Both the position numbers and the translations under genes were made by a program. The notes beneath the pieces are model-generated. The model saw nothing but the letters and a program-made list of their open reading frames with translations. It was not told the DNA's origin and searched no databases. A DNA stretch of 7,477 nt from Anaerolineales bacterium (GTDB taxonomy: Bacteria; Chloroflexota; Anaerolineae; Anaerolineales; UBA4823): contig JAOAHK010000104.1 in assembly GCA_026415275.1 (NCBI GenBank), positions 1 to 7,477 of the forward strand. The letters are read 5' to 3'. Below, piece after piece: positions 1 through 5,088 of this stretch (position 1 is its first letter; every line of letters begins with the position of its first letter).

Positions 1-126
1 TATCGCAAAGCTTGGGATAAAACAAAAGCGCTCAACTATATCCATGAGCAGGCAGGAAAGCATTTTGATCCCCGCATCGTTCAATTATTTTTAGAAAATA
101 TAGAGCGATTTCAGGGGGGAGCATAA
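1..126 (+). CDS. C-terminal tail of an HD-GYP-type phosphodiesterase (5' end outside window)
   Basis: Frame 1 is open from the first base to a TAA at 124-126 and gives 41 residues. The visible part contains the pattern A-L-x-Y-I-x-E-Q-A-G-K-H-F-D-P-x-I-V, which resembles the last helices of HD-GYP domains (typical endings have 'eeAl.yI.eqaGkhFDP.iV..F'). HD-GYP proteins hydrolyse cyclic di-GMP in the cytoplasm, often as the output of a response regulator. The catalytic HD and GYP residues lie upstream of the window, so activity and any sensor or receiver domain cannot be judged. The gene converges on the peroxiredoxin gene, with only 17 bp between the two stop codons. Family assignment rests on this short conserved stretch, so it is probable rather than certain. 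Confidence 0.72.
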   Translation, partial: YRKAWDKTKALNYIHEQAGKHFDPRIVQLFLENIERFQGGA

Positions 127-134
127 GTCCAAGT

Positions 135-170
135 CCCCTCTCCTTATGGGAGAGGGGCTGGGGGTGAGGG
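135..170 (-). repeat. GC-rich dispersed repeat, hairpin-forming, overlapping the 3' end of the peroxiredoxin gene
   Basis: Read on the minus strand this is CCCTCACCCCC-AG followed by CCCCTCTCCC. The arms 135-143 and 149-157 form a perfect 9-bp stem (CCCCTCTCC / GGAGAGGGG) with a 5-nt loop. Two related copies lie at 3088-3170. The stop codon of the peroxiredoxin gene (146-144) sits in the hairpin loop, so the repeat supplies the last nine codons (TPSPPAPLP). No T-run follows on either strand, so it is not a classical intrinsic terminator. It could still fold at the end of both convergent transcripts and protect or attenuate them. Repeats of this sequence type are familiar from many bacterial intergenic regions; the family name is not established here. 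Confidence 0.75.
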
Positions 171-944
171 CGTTTCTCTCAATGCTGCTTCCAATTCCTC
201 AATGCGGAAATTGACGATCACTTTGCCATTAATCAGAAATGTGGGCGTGGTCTCGTTGCCGTTAGCCCATTGACGCACTTGGGCTGCCGCAGCGCGATCG
301 CGAGAAATGTCGATTTCCACAAACGGAATTTTCTTCTCGTTTAGATATGCCCTTGCCCGCCGACAAGCTGGGCACCAGGGGGTGCAATACATCACCACCT
401 CTGACCGGGGAGATTCGGGTGAGGAGGCACTTCCAACCTGCTGTTGGCGTTGCAAGAATTGGCGGTCTTTTACTGCAAGTTCAGGCTCCAGTTTATACAG
501 CTCAGCAAACAGCACCTCGTTGTCCGGCTGATCATCAATTTCGTGCACGTCAACATAACGGATCACGCCTTGTTTGTCAATGACAAAAATTGCTCGTTCA
601 CTATAGCCTTCCGGGCGCAGAACGCCATACAATTGCGCAACCCGGCCGTGCGGGAAGAAGTCACTTAGTAAGGGGTAAGTGATCCCACCAAGGCTCTCCG
701 CCCAAGCATATAGACAATCGCTGCTGTCCACGCTAATACCCAGAACCTGGGTATCCATCCGCTCAAAACGGTCTAATGCCGCCTGATAGGATGGAATTTG
801 GCTGCTTCATATCGGCGTCCAAGCCAGCGGAAAGAAAGCCAAGACCACGTTCTTGCGCCCGCGATAGTCGCTCAATTGCACCGGACGCTTGCGATGGTCT
901 AAGAGGGTGAAGTCAGGCGCCAGTTGCCCAACGGATAAAGCCAT
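144..944 (-). CDS. Peroxiredoxin-glutaredoxin fusion, probable selenoprotein (in-frame TGA at the peroxidatic position)
   Basis: The frame gives 266 residues if the TGA at 809-807 is read as selenocysteine. Residues 1 to about 155 are an AhpC/TSA-type peroxiredoxin. The opening GQLAPDFTL is typical, then [17 protein letters not shown] fits the PxxxTxxC active-site motif as P39, T43 and U46. R117 in SERAIFVID is the likely conserved active-site arginine. C77 in a VDSxxC context is a possible resolving cysteine. After a linker of about 25 residues (about 156-181), residues 182-260 form a glutaredoxin/NrdH-like thioredoxin fold with CPAC at 191-194 and the cis-proline motif TTPTF at 232-236. The enzyme should reduce peroxides in the cytoplasm, the fused glutaredoxin regenerating the peroxidatic centre, as known for Prx-Grx hybrids such as that of Haemophilus influenzae. 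The start at 944 is set by a Shine-Dalgarno match and by the complete N-terminal fold. TGA also ends panB here, so it is not a general sense codon. A nonsense mutation or a sequencing error (TGT/TGC to TGA) is the alternative. Confidence 0.85.
778..805 (-). promoter_or_regulatory. Candidate bacterial SECIS hairpin just downstream of the TGA
   Basis: Starting 1 nt after the TGA, GCAGCC (805-800) can pair with GGCGGC (783-778). This gives five G-C pairs with one internal A-G mismatch, closing a 16-nt loop that may be shortened by two A-U pairs. Bacterial SECIS elements lie within about 40 nt of the UGA and are bound by SelB. The position fits, but the loop shows no guanine near its tip as commonly described for bSECIS, and the loop begins closer to the UGA than usual. 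Hand folding only, so this is tentative. Confidence 0.3.
807..809 (-). other. In-frame TGA at residue 46, probable selenocysteine codon
   Basis: TCA on the plus strand reads TGA on the gene strand, in phase with both the ATG at 944 and the long frame ending at 144. Translation on both sides continues the peroxiredoxin family sequence without a shift: FFPLAWTPI before it and [18 protein letters not shown] after it. It replaces precisely the peroxidatic Cys of PxxxTxxC. Bacterial peroxiredoxins with selenocysteine at this site are known (for example PrxU of Eubacterium acidaminophilum). A random nonsense mutation would have to fall on the one codon where UGA makes biochemical sense. Confidence 0.8.
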
Positions 945-951
945 ACTGTTT

Positions 952-959
952 TCCTTTCC
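952..959 (-). promoter_or_regulatory. Ribosome binding site of the peroxiredoxin gene
   Basis: On the gene strand GGAAAGGA lies 7 nt before the ATG at 944. It fixes the full-length start, 46 codons above the TGA. The internal ATG at 758, which a caller treating TGA as stop would choose, has only a weak GAG-type sequence before it. Confidence 0.7.
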
Positions 960-991
960 AAAGTTCTAAATGTCTGCTCCAATGTGCCTAT

Positions 992-1020
992 AGTATAAAA
1001 CTTGTCGCATTTTCTGACAA
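992..1020 (-). promoter_or_regulatory. Sigma70-type promoter of the selenoperoxiredoxin gene
   Basis: On the minus strand TTGTCA (1020-1015) and TATACT (997-992) each match the consensus at five of six positions, with an exact 17-bp spacer. The predicted transcript would start near 985 and carry a leader of about 40 nt containing the Shine-Dalgarno site. A strong promoter suits a constitutively expressed antioxidant enzyme; no obvious operator is seen in it. Confidence 0.7.
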
Positions 1021-1052
1021 CTCCGATGTTTGGCTACATTTCCTGTTATCCC

Positions 1053-1081
1053 TTGCCTTCTAGCCCCAATTGGGGCATAAT
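1053..1081 (+). promoter_or_regulatory. Probable panB-panE promoter
   Basis: TTGCCT (1053-1058, four of six) and CATAAT (1076-1081, five of six) are 17 bp apart. Transcription would start near 1088, giving an 80-nt leader before panB. The spacer is largely filled by a perfect palindrome at 1063-1076 that abuts the -10 box, so a repressor bound there would block RNA polymerase. This promoter is back to back with that of the peroxiredoxin gene, the two -35 boxes being 32 bp apart. Confidence 0.5.
1063..1076. promoter_or_regulatory. 14-bp perfect palindrome, candidate operator in the panB promoter
   Basis: GCCCCAATTGGGGC is perfectly self-complementary and lies between the putative -35 and -10 boxes, sharing its last base with the -10. 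Such placement is typical of a site for a dimeric repressor. No regulator gene is visible in the window and I do not recognise the sequence as a known operator. Confidence 0.45.
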
Positions 1082-1098
1082 GCAAATAAGGCTTGCAT
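1080..1098. repeat. Short inverted repeat around the predicted panB transcription start
   Basis: ATGCAA (1080-1085) and TTGCAT (1093-1098) are exact inverted arms separated by 7 bp. They straddle the predicted start site near 1088. Either a second protein-binding site or chance; the arms are only 6 bp long. Confidence 0.3.
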
Positions 1099-1130
1099 GT
1101 TCAATCAGCGAGACCGATTTCATCTTTTGC

Positions 1131-1143
1131 CCCGCCAAGCGGG
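1131..1143 (+). promoter_or_regulatory. Small leader hairpin before panB
   Basis: CCCGC (1131-1135), loop CAA, GCGGG (1139-1143) form a perfect 5-bp G-C stem ending 11 nt before the panB Shine-Dalgarno sequence. It lacks a following T-run, so it is not a terminator; it could affect ribosome access. Confidence 0.3.
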
Positions 1144-1154
1144 CTCTACCTTTG

Positions 1155-1162
1155 AAAGGAGG
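1155..1162 (+). promoter_or_regulatory. Ribosome binding site of panB
   Basis: AAAGGAGG, close to the perfect anti-16S complement, ends 5 nt before the ATG at 1168. It selects this ATG over the in-frame ATGs at 1180 and 1189. Confidence 0.8.
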
Positions 1163-1167
1163 GCACC

Positions 1168-2088
1168 ATGTCTTTTCAAATGATCGCGATGCCGTCGAGT
1201 GCGACGGAGCGCAAAAAAGTCACGCTAACCGATTTGCAGCGAAAAAAAGTGCAAGGTCAACCGATTACCATGTTGACTGCCTATGATTACCCCACCGCCA
1301 AAGCTCTCGATGAAGCGGGGTTGGATGTCATTCTTGTGGGTGACTCTTTGGGGATGGTGGTACTAGGGTACCCCAACACCTTGCAAGTCACAATGGAAGA
1401 GATGCTGCATCACTGCCGTGCCGTAGCAAGGGGCGCGCGAACGGCATTTCTTGTCGGAGATATGCCGTTCATGTCTTATCAAGTTTCAGTTCAAGAGGCG
1501 GTGCGCAATGCTGGGCGTTTTCTGCAGGAAGGGGGAATGGAAGCAGTCAAGTTAGAAGGTGGGCGCGAACGGGCAGAGACCATTCGCGCCATTGTCGCTG
1601 CCGGCATACCCGTCATGGGACATCTGGGCTTGACTCCGCAGAGCATCCATCAACTGGGCGGTTTTCGCCTCCAGGGCCGCCACGCTGCAGAAGCGCGCCG
1701 CCTATTAGAAGATGCGCTTATTTTGCAAGAAGCAGGCTGTTTCAGCTTGGTGCTGGAATCCGTGCCTCAGCAATTAGCGGCCTTGATTACCCAACAATTG
1801 GAGATTCCCTCCATTGGCATTGGCGCTGGCGCTGGTTGTGATGGTCAGGTGCTGGTCACCCATGATTTGCTGGGCTTGTTTGACCGTTTTACGCCGCGCT
1901 TTGTCAAGCAATATGCCCAACTCTATCCCCTCATGCGTGCTGCTTTCGCTCAATATATCGCCGAAGTGCAAGATGGTAGCTTCCCAGGGGACGAACACAG
2001 CTTCACGATGAGTGAGGAGGAGTGGCGTTCCTTTTTACAACAGACCCACAACCTTGTCCCCGGATTGTTTGCCGAAAATATCAAATGA
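1168..2088 (+). CDS. panB: 3-methyl-2-oxobutanoate hydroxymethyltransferase (ketopantoate hydroxymethyltransferase)
   Basis: PanB transfers the one-carbon unit of 5,10-methylene-tetrahydrofolate to 2-oxoisovalerate, giving ketopantoate. This is the first committed step toward pantothenate and CoA, in the cytoplasm. The 306-residue protein has the family's (beta/alpha)8 signatures throughout: [15 protein letters not shown] near 37-51, LVGDSLGMV with metal ligand D59, [10 protein letters not shown] with D98, AVKLEGG with K128 and E130, GHLGLTPQS at 151-159, and LVLESVP with the likely catalytic E197. All expected active-site residues are present. It is somewhat longer than the usual 260-280 residues because of an N-terminal lead of about 15 residues and a C-terminal tail. 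The next gene, panE, begins inside its stop codon, so the two are cotranscribed and probably translationally coupled. Confidence 0.96.
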   Translation: MSFQMIAMPSSATERKKVTLTDLQRKKVQGQPITMLTAYDYPTAKALDEAGLDVILVGDSLGMVVLGYPNTLQVTMEEMLHHCRAVARGARTAFLVGDMPFMSYQVSVQEAVRNAGRFLQEGGMEAVKLEGGRERAETIRAIVAAGIPVMGHLGLTPQSIHQLGGFRLQGRHAAEARRLLEDALILQEAGCFSLVLESVPQQLAALITQQLEIPSIGIGAGAGCDGQVLVTHDLLGLFDRFTPRFVKQYAQLYPLMRAAFAQYIAEVQDGSFPGDEHSFTMSEEEWRSFLQQTHNLVPGLFAENIK

Positions 2089-2996
2089 ATCCAGAGGGAG
2101 TTTTGATTGTGGGTACGGGGGCGTTGGGGTGTTTGTTTGCTGCGCGATTGGCTGCAGTTGATGTACCCGTGGCAATGCTGGGAAATTGGCAAGCCGGGTT
2201 GCAAGCCCTTGCCAAACACGGAGTCGCAATCTACAATTTGAACGGCGAGCGACATGTCTATCCTGTCTTAGCCGCCGCCGACCCAAGCAGAGTCCAAGGT
2301 GCTCGCTATGCCATGGTTTTGGTCAAAGCCTGGCAGACCGAGCGGGCTGCCGAGCAGTTGCAACATTGTTTGGCAGACGATGGTGTGGCGCTCACCCTTC
2401 AAAATGGTTGGGGAAATTATGAGGTTCTCAGTCAGTACCTTGGAACCGAGCGAGCGGCGCTGGGCGTAACCACTGTGGGAGCAACATTACTCGCACCTGG
2501 AGAAGTGCGCCAAGCCGGAGAGGGAACGATTTTACTTGGCGAGCATCCCCGCCTGACAGCGCTGGCTGCCTACCTGCGCAAAGCAGGGTTTGAATTGGAG
2601 ATTAGCTCCAACCCCGAACCATTGTTGTGGGGTAAATTGGTGGTCAATGCTGCGATTAATCCGCTCACTGCTTTGTTGGGTGTTCCGAATGGGGAGTTGT
2701 TGCGCCGCCCAGCCGCACGAGAATTGATGCGCCGCGCCACAAGAGAAGCTGTTGCAGTTGCAAAAGCACAAGGGGTGGAGCTTCCTTTTCCAGATGCGAT
2801 CAAGAAGGTAGAAGAGGTTGCTCAGCTCACGGCGGAGAATATCTCTTCGATGCTCCAAGATGTGCGCCGCGGCGCACCAACCGAGATCGATGCCATTTGT
2901 GGCGCTCTGGTGCGCGCTGCTCTGCAAATGGGCGTGTCCACACCAACGCTGGAACTGTTCTGGCTGCTCGTGCGCGCCCGAATGCAGCAAACATAA
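2085..2996 (+). CDS. panE: 2-dehydropantoate 2-reductase (ketopantoate reductase)
   Basis: PanE reduces ketopantoate, the product of PanB, to pantoate with NADPH. The 303-residue protein starts [10 protein letters not shown], a Rossmann GxGxxG dinucleotide-binding loop at 10-15. It then shows LVKAWQT with K81, LQNGWGN with N107, and the C-terminal helical domain with [10 protein letters not shown] (K184, the expected catalytic lysine, N188, N192), SSM near 254-256 and TEIDAICG with E267, all matching the family's substrate site. Length is normal. I place the start at the ATG of the ATGA overlap with panB. The frame extends 21 codons further upstream to 2022, but those residues lie inside panB and precede the Rossmann strand with no family match. 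No clear Shine-Dalgarno is seen, so translation likely depends on ribosomes finishing panB. panC and panD are not in the window. Confidence 0.94.
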   Translation: MNPEGVLIVGTGALGCLFAARLAAVDVPVAMLGNWQAGLQALAKHGVAIYNLNGERHVYPVLAAADPSRVQGARYAMVLVKAWQTERAAEQLQHCLADDGVALTLQNGWGNYEVLSQYLGTERAALGVTTVGATLLAPGEVRQAGEGTILLGEHPRLTALAAYLRKAGFELEISSNPEPLLWGKLVVNAAINPLTALLGVPNGELLRRPAARELMRRATREAVAVAKAQGVELPFPDAIKKVEEVAQLTAENISSMLQDVRRGAPTEIDAICGALVRAALQMGVSTPTLELFWLLVRARMQQT

Positions 2997-3087
2997 CCCC
3001 AACCCTCATCTTTTGCCCCTCTGCGTTTACACTGGAATTGCAGGTGTCCGCGCCTGCGAATAGGGTGGAGGACGTCTGCCCTTTTTT

Positions 3088-3170
3088 CCCTCACCCCCGA
3101 CCCCTCTCCCAAAGAGCGAGGGGAGGCAGCCCTCACCCCCAGCCTATCTCTCGAAGAGTAAGGGGAGATG
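3088..3170 (+). repeat. Two tandem copies of the GC-rich repeat between convergent genes
   Basis: CCCTCACCCCC occurs at 3088-3098 and again at 3130-3140, each followed by a degenerate C/T-rich then G/A-rich half (period 42 bp). Copy one can pair CTCCC (3106-3110) with GGGAG (3121-3125); copy two pairs CTCT (3148-3151) with AGAG (3155-3158). Both are decayed compared with the perfect 9-bp hairpin of the copy at 135-170. The orientation is the same relative to the preceding gene: each reads CCCTCACCCCC downstream of the stop, here of panE. The remainder of the 2997-3197 gap shows nothing recognisable. Confidence 0.7.
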
Positions 3171-3197
3171 CCTAACCCATAGTTATCGCTGAGGAGA

Positions 3198-3929
3198 TTA
3201 TTGAGTGTAGCCGTGCGCCAATAGATAGGAATGAAAGGTGCGATCTAAGATTTCCAGCTCTGTTTCGCTAAAGGCTTGGCGGTGGCGACCGATTTTCCCT
3301 TGACGGAAATGCAACCCCTTTTGCTCCTCTTGGGCACGTTGCGGTTGATAGCGTTGGATGACCGCTTGGATTTGGGGAAGGGACACATCCAACCCAAGGA
3401 AGCGCGCCAAGCGTAGGGCTTCGAGATTATAATTGCACAATAAGTCTTCATAACGTGTGGCTAGAACTTGCGCAATGGCTAGCCATTGCTCAGAAATAGC
3501 GACATATTGGCGCATGAAGTCCAGCGCATGCTCGAAATCAATTAATTCAGCAAAGGCGTTGTAATTGCCCTTCTCCCGCGCGCGTTTGCCGTTTTCATAT
3601 GCCGAAAGCAGAGCATCCCGCGGATCGCGGTAAATATACGCTGCCTTTATCCAGCCTTTGCGCAAAAGCCATCTTGCCAAAGAGGTGGGAGCTGCATGCG
3701 CTTTGAAGACATACGTGTGTCCAAACAAGGAAGGCAGCAAGGAAAGCGCAAGGCGACGCGGGGTTAAGGCGCCGATATTACAATTGACTTCGGTGAGGAT
3801 CGACTTGAGATGGTATTGGCTGCGAATCTGCCGTGCATCCTTACCACCTGCAGCAACGATCAAATCATGCATCAAATTGTAATGCCAGCCAGAGGCGGCG
3901 CGAGGCATACCAACAGAGAGGATTAACAT
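3198..3929 (-). CDS. PAPS-dependent sulfotransferase family protein
   Basis: The 243-residue protein carries the marks of the P-loop-like sulfotransferase fold. The N-terminal strand-loop LSVGMPRAASGWHYNL (residues 4-19) fits the 5'-phosphosulfate-binding loop. FKAH at 75-78 provides a candidate catalytic His78 in the KxH arrangement. YIYRDPRDALLSAYE (98-112) is the 3'-phosphate-binding motif with R101 and S109. RYEDL at 159-163 is the usual late signature, and FRQGKIGRHRQAF (208-220) matches the C-terminal GxxGxxxxxF cofactor-binding loop. No signal peptide or membrane segment is seen, so it is likely cytoplasmic. The family moves sulfate from PAPS to hydroxyl or amino groups of lipids, glycans or small molecules; the acceptor cannot be told here. 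It follows the prenyltransferase on the same strand after 41 bp but seems to have its own promoter. The ATG at 3929 is needed for the first beta strand. Confidence 0.85.
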   Translation of the reverse strand: MLILSVGMPRAASGWHYNLMHDLIVAAGGKDARQIRSQYHLKSILTEVNCNIGALTPRRLALSLLPSLFGHTYVFKAHAAPTSLARWLLRKGWIKAAYIYRDPRDALLSAYENGKRAREKGNYNAFAELIDFEHALDFMRQYVAISEQWLAIAQVLATRYEDLLCNYNLEALRLARFLGLDVSLPQIQAVIQRYQPQRAQEEQKGLHFRQGKIGRHRQAFSETELEILDRTFHSYLLAHGYTQ

Positions 3930-3938
3930 AGCAGAAAG

Positions 3939-3947
3939 ATTATATCA
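3939..3947 (-). promoter_or_regulatory. Extended -10 promoter immediately upstream of the sulfotransferase
   Basis: On the minus strand TGATATAAT is a perfect extended -10 (TGnTATAAT), with no recognisable -35. Only 9 nt separate it from the ATG at 3929, so transcription would begin about 2-3 nt before the start codon. No Shine-Dalgarno is present, consistent with a leaderless or nearly leaderless mRNA. Confidence 0.5.
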
Positions 3948-3970
3948 CCTTGAACACCCTTCCTCTCTTG

Positions 3971-4834
3971 TCACCGCAGCCAGAGTGCTCCTAAAACAGA
4001 GAAGAATAAGGTCAAACTAATATACGAGTTGATGTTGAAAAATGCTACATCAATGCGACTCAAGTCGTGCGGTTTGACCAAGTGATGTTCCCAGATAAAC
4101 AAGGCAACGATAATTGCTAAACCAATCCAGTAAGGCAGGGTGAAGTTTTGCATTAAGCCTAAAACTGCTAAGAGAACGACACAGATAAGGTGAGAGAACG
4201 CAGAGAGCCATAAAGCAAACGGAACGCCAAAGCGAGCGGGAATGGATTTTAGATTGTCTCGGCGGTCGATTTCTACATCTTGGCAGGCATAAATAAGGTC
4301 AAAGCCGCCGATCCAAAACGTGACGATGAGCTGCAATAGCCATGCGGGAAGATCCTGGGGAGAGAACAAAGAACCCCGTACCGCAACCCAGGCTCCAAGG
4401 GGTGCTAAGCCATCCGTGAAGCCTAAGATATAGTGGGATAACCAGGTGAAGCGCTTGGTGTATGAATACCCAAACAAGAACAACAGCGCTCCTGGCAGAA
4501 GGAGCAAAGGCAGGGGTCCTAATTGCCATGCTGCCACTCCCAAAACGAGCGTTGCTAGAATCGTCCCGATCCAAGCCGTGCGCAGAGATATGCGCCCGCT
4601 GACCAAAGGCCTCCCTGCCGTGCGCGGGTTGCGGGCATCAATCTGGCGGTCAGCAATGCGGTTAAAACCCATTGCCACCGTGCGCGCTGCAGCCATGGCA
4701 ATCGTGATCCAGAAAAATTGACGCCCAGAGGGAAAGCCATTTGCTGCTAACAGCATCCCCAAATAGGCAAAGGGCAAAGCAAAAACTGTGTGTTCGAATT
4801 TGATCAACTCCAGGAAATCACGCAATGGCTTCAT
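3971..4834 (-). CDS. mqnP: UbiA-family aromatic prenyltransferase, probably of the menaquinone (futalosine) pathway
   Basis: This 287-residue, very hydrophobic protein has about eight to nine membrane helices and the two Asp-rich motifs of UbiA enzymes: NRIADRQID (N58, D62, D66) and ACQDVEID (D186, D190), which bind the Mg-polyprenyl diphosphate. KFEHTVFALPFAYLGM at 12-27, RNPRTAGRPL at 68-77 and SIPARFG at 197-203 are characteristic of the bacterial 4-hydroxybenzoate-polyprenyltransferase-like subgroup. Members of this subgroup (TIGR01475, MqnP) prenylate 1,4-dihydroxy-6-naphthoate in the futalosine route to menaquinone. The reaction takes place in the cytoplasmic membrane. UbiA proper (ubiquinone) is the alternative, but the overall pattern fits MqnP better; no other mqn gene is in the window to confirm it. 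The start at 4834 has no Shine-Dalgarno but lies 7 nt after a perfect TATAAT. Confidence 0.85.
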   Translation of the reverse strand: MKPLRDFLELIKFEHTVFALPFAYLGMLLAANGFPSGRQFFWITIAMAAARTVAMGFNRIADRQIDARNPRTAGRPLVSGRISLRTAWIGTILATLVLGVAAWQLGPLPLLLLPGALLFLFGYSYTKRFTWLSHYILGFTDGLAPLGAWVAVRGSLFSPQDLPAWLLQLIVTFWIGGFDLIYACQDVEIDRRDNLKSIPARFGVPFALWLSAFSHLICVVLLAVLGLMQNFTLPYWIGLAIIVALFIWEHHLVKPHDLSRIDVAFFNINSYISLTLFFSVLGALWLR

Positions 4835-4841
4835 CGGCTAA

Positions 4842-4847
4842 ATTATA
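4842..4847 (-). promoter_or_regulatory. -10 box abutting the prenyltransferase start (leaderless transcript likely)
   Basis: TATAAT on the minus strand ends 7 nt before the ATG at 4834, which is the usual distance from a -10 box to the transcription start. The mRNA would therefore begin at or next to the A of the start codon. I see no good -35 at 16-18 bp. Confidence 0.45.
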
Positions 4848-5074
4848 CCTGTTTCAAGGTGAGGCTTTTTTTATGTATCTTTCGCCCCTTTTTTACTCAA
4901 CATTTATGGAAGCAAGCGGATGCTTAAGGCAAAATAAGCGTAACCGGAGAAGACTCGGAGAGTGACTCTTGCCATTCTACCTTATTGTGAAACTGCTTAC
5001 ACGGGAAGGGATGGCGACGAGATAAAGTCAGAGAGGAGCGAGAAACTCTGAGGGTATTGACTGGAACTATTCTT
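4848..5074. other. Divergent intergenic region and leader of the chemoreceptor gene
   Basis: No open frame here looks coding. Visible items are a T7 run at 4865-4871, a near-perfect palindrome AGAGT-G-ACTCT at 4959-4969, and a possible hairpin TCAGAG (5028-5033) with CTCTGA (5046-5051) around a 12-nt loop, ending 23 nt before the Shine-Dalgarno. I cannot identify a convincing sigma70 or sigma28 promoter for the chemoreceptor, nor a known riboswitch. Confidence 0.35.
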
Positions 5075-5080
5075 GGGAGG
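5075..5080 (+). promoter_or_regulatory. Ribosome binding site of the chemoreceptor gene
   Basis: GGGAGG lies 8 nt before the ATG at 5089 and fixes this start, which places the first transmembrane helix at the expected distance from the N-terminus. Confidence 0.7.
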
Positions 5081-5088
5081 CTGAGTTC

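Noticed and set aside
135..157. Rho-independent terminator between the HD-GYP and peroxiredoxin genes
   Set aside because: The 9-bp hairpin is real, but no T-run follows on either strand, so I list it as a repeat only.
144..758. A separate 204-residue gene starting at the ATG at 758
   Set aside because: This start would remove the first beta strands and the catalytic residue of the peroxiredoxin, and it has only a weak ribosome site. The same frame continues upstream to 944 with family sequence, broken only by the TGA.
144..944. Peroxiredoxin pseudogene
   Set aside because: Only one stop is present and it falls exactly on the peroxidatic position. Promoter, ribosome site and both domains are intact, which is unlike a decaying gene. 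It remains the fallback if the genome lacks selenocysteine machinery.
1002..1286. 94-residue plus-strand frame across the panB promoter
   Set aside because: It spans the promoter, leader and start of panB in another frame and has no ribosome site or recognisable sequence.
2022..2084. Longer panE starting at 2022
   Set aside because: The extra 21 residues are encoded inside panB and precede the Rossmann strand with no family-like sequence. The ATGA overlap at 2085 is the natural coupled start.
3088..3170. CRISPR-like array
   Set aside because: There are only two imperfect units directly abutting each other with no spacers, a similar copy lies elsewhere between genes, and no cas gene is present.
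4847..4871. Terminator formed by ACCT/AGGT and the T7 run
   Set aside because: The stem is only 4 bp, 4 nt lie between it and the T-run, and no plus-strand gene is transcribed into it.
4920..5074. Cyclic di-GMP riboswitch in the chemoreceptor leader
   Set aside because: I looked for the GEMM core motifs because of the HD-GYP gene and the receptor, but none of the conserved segments is present.
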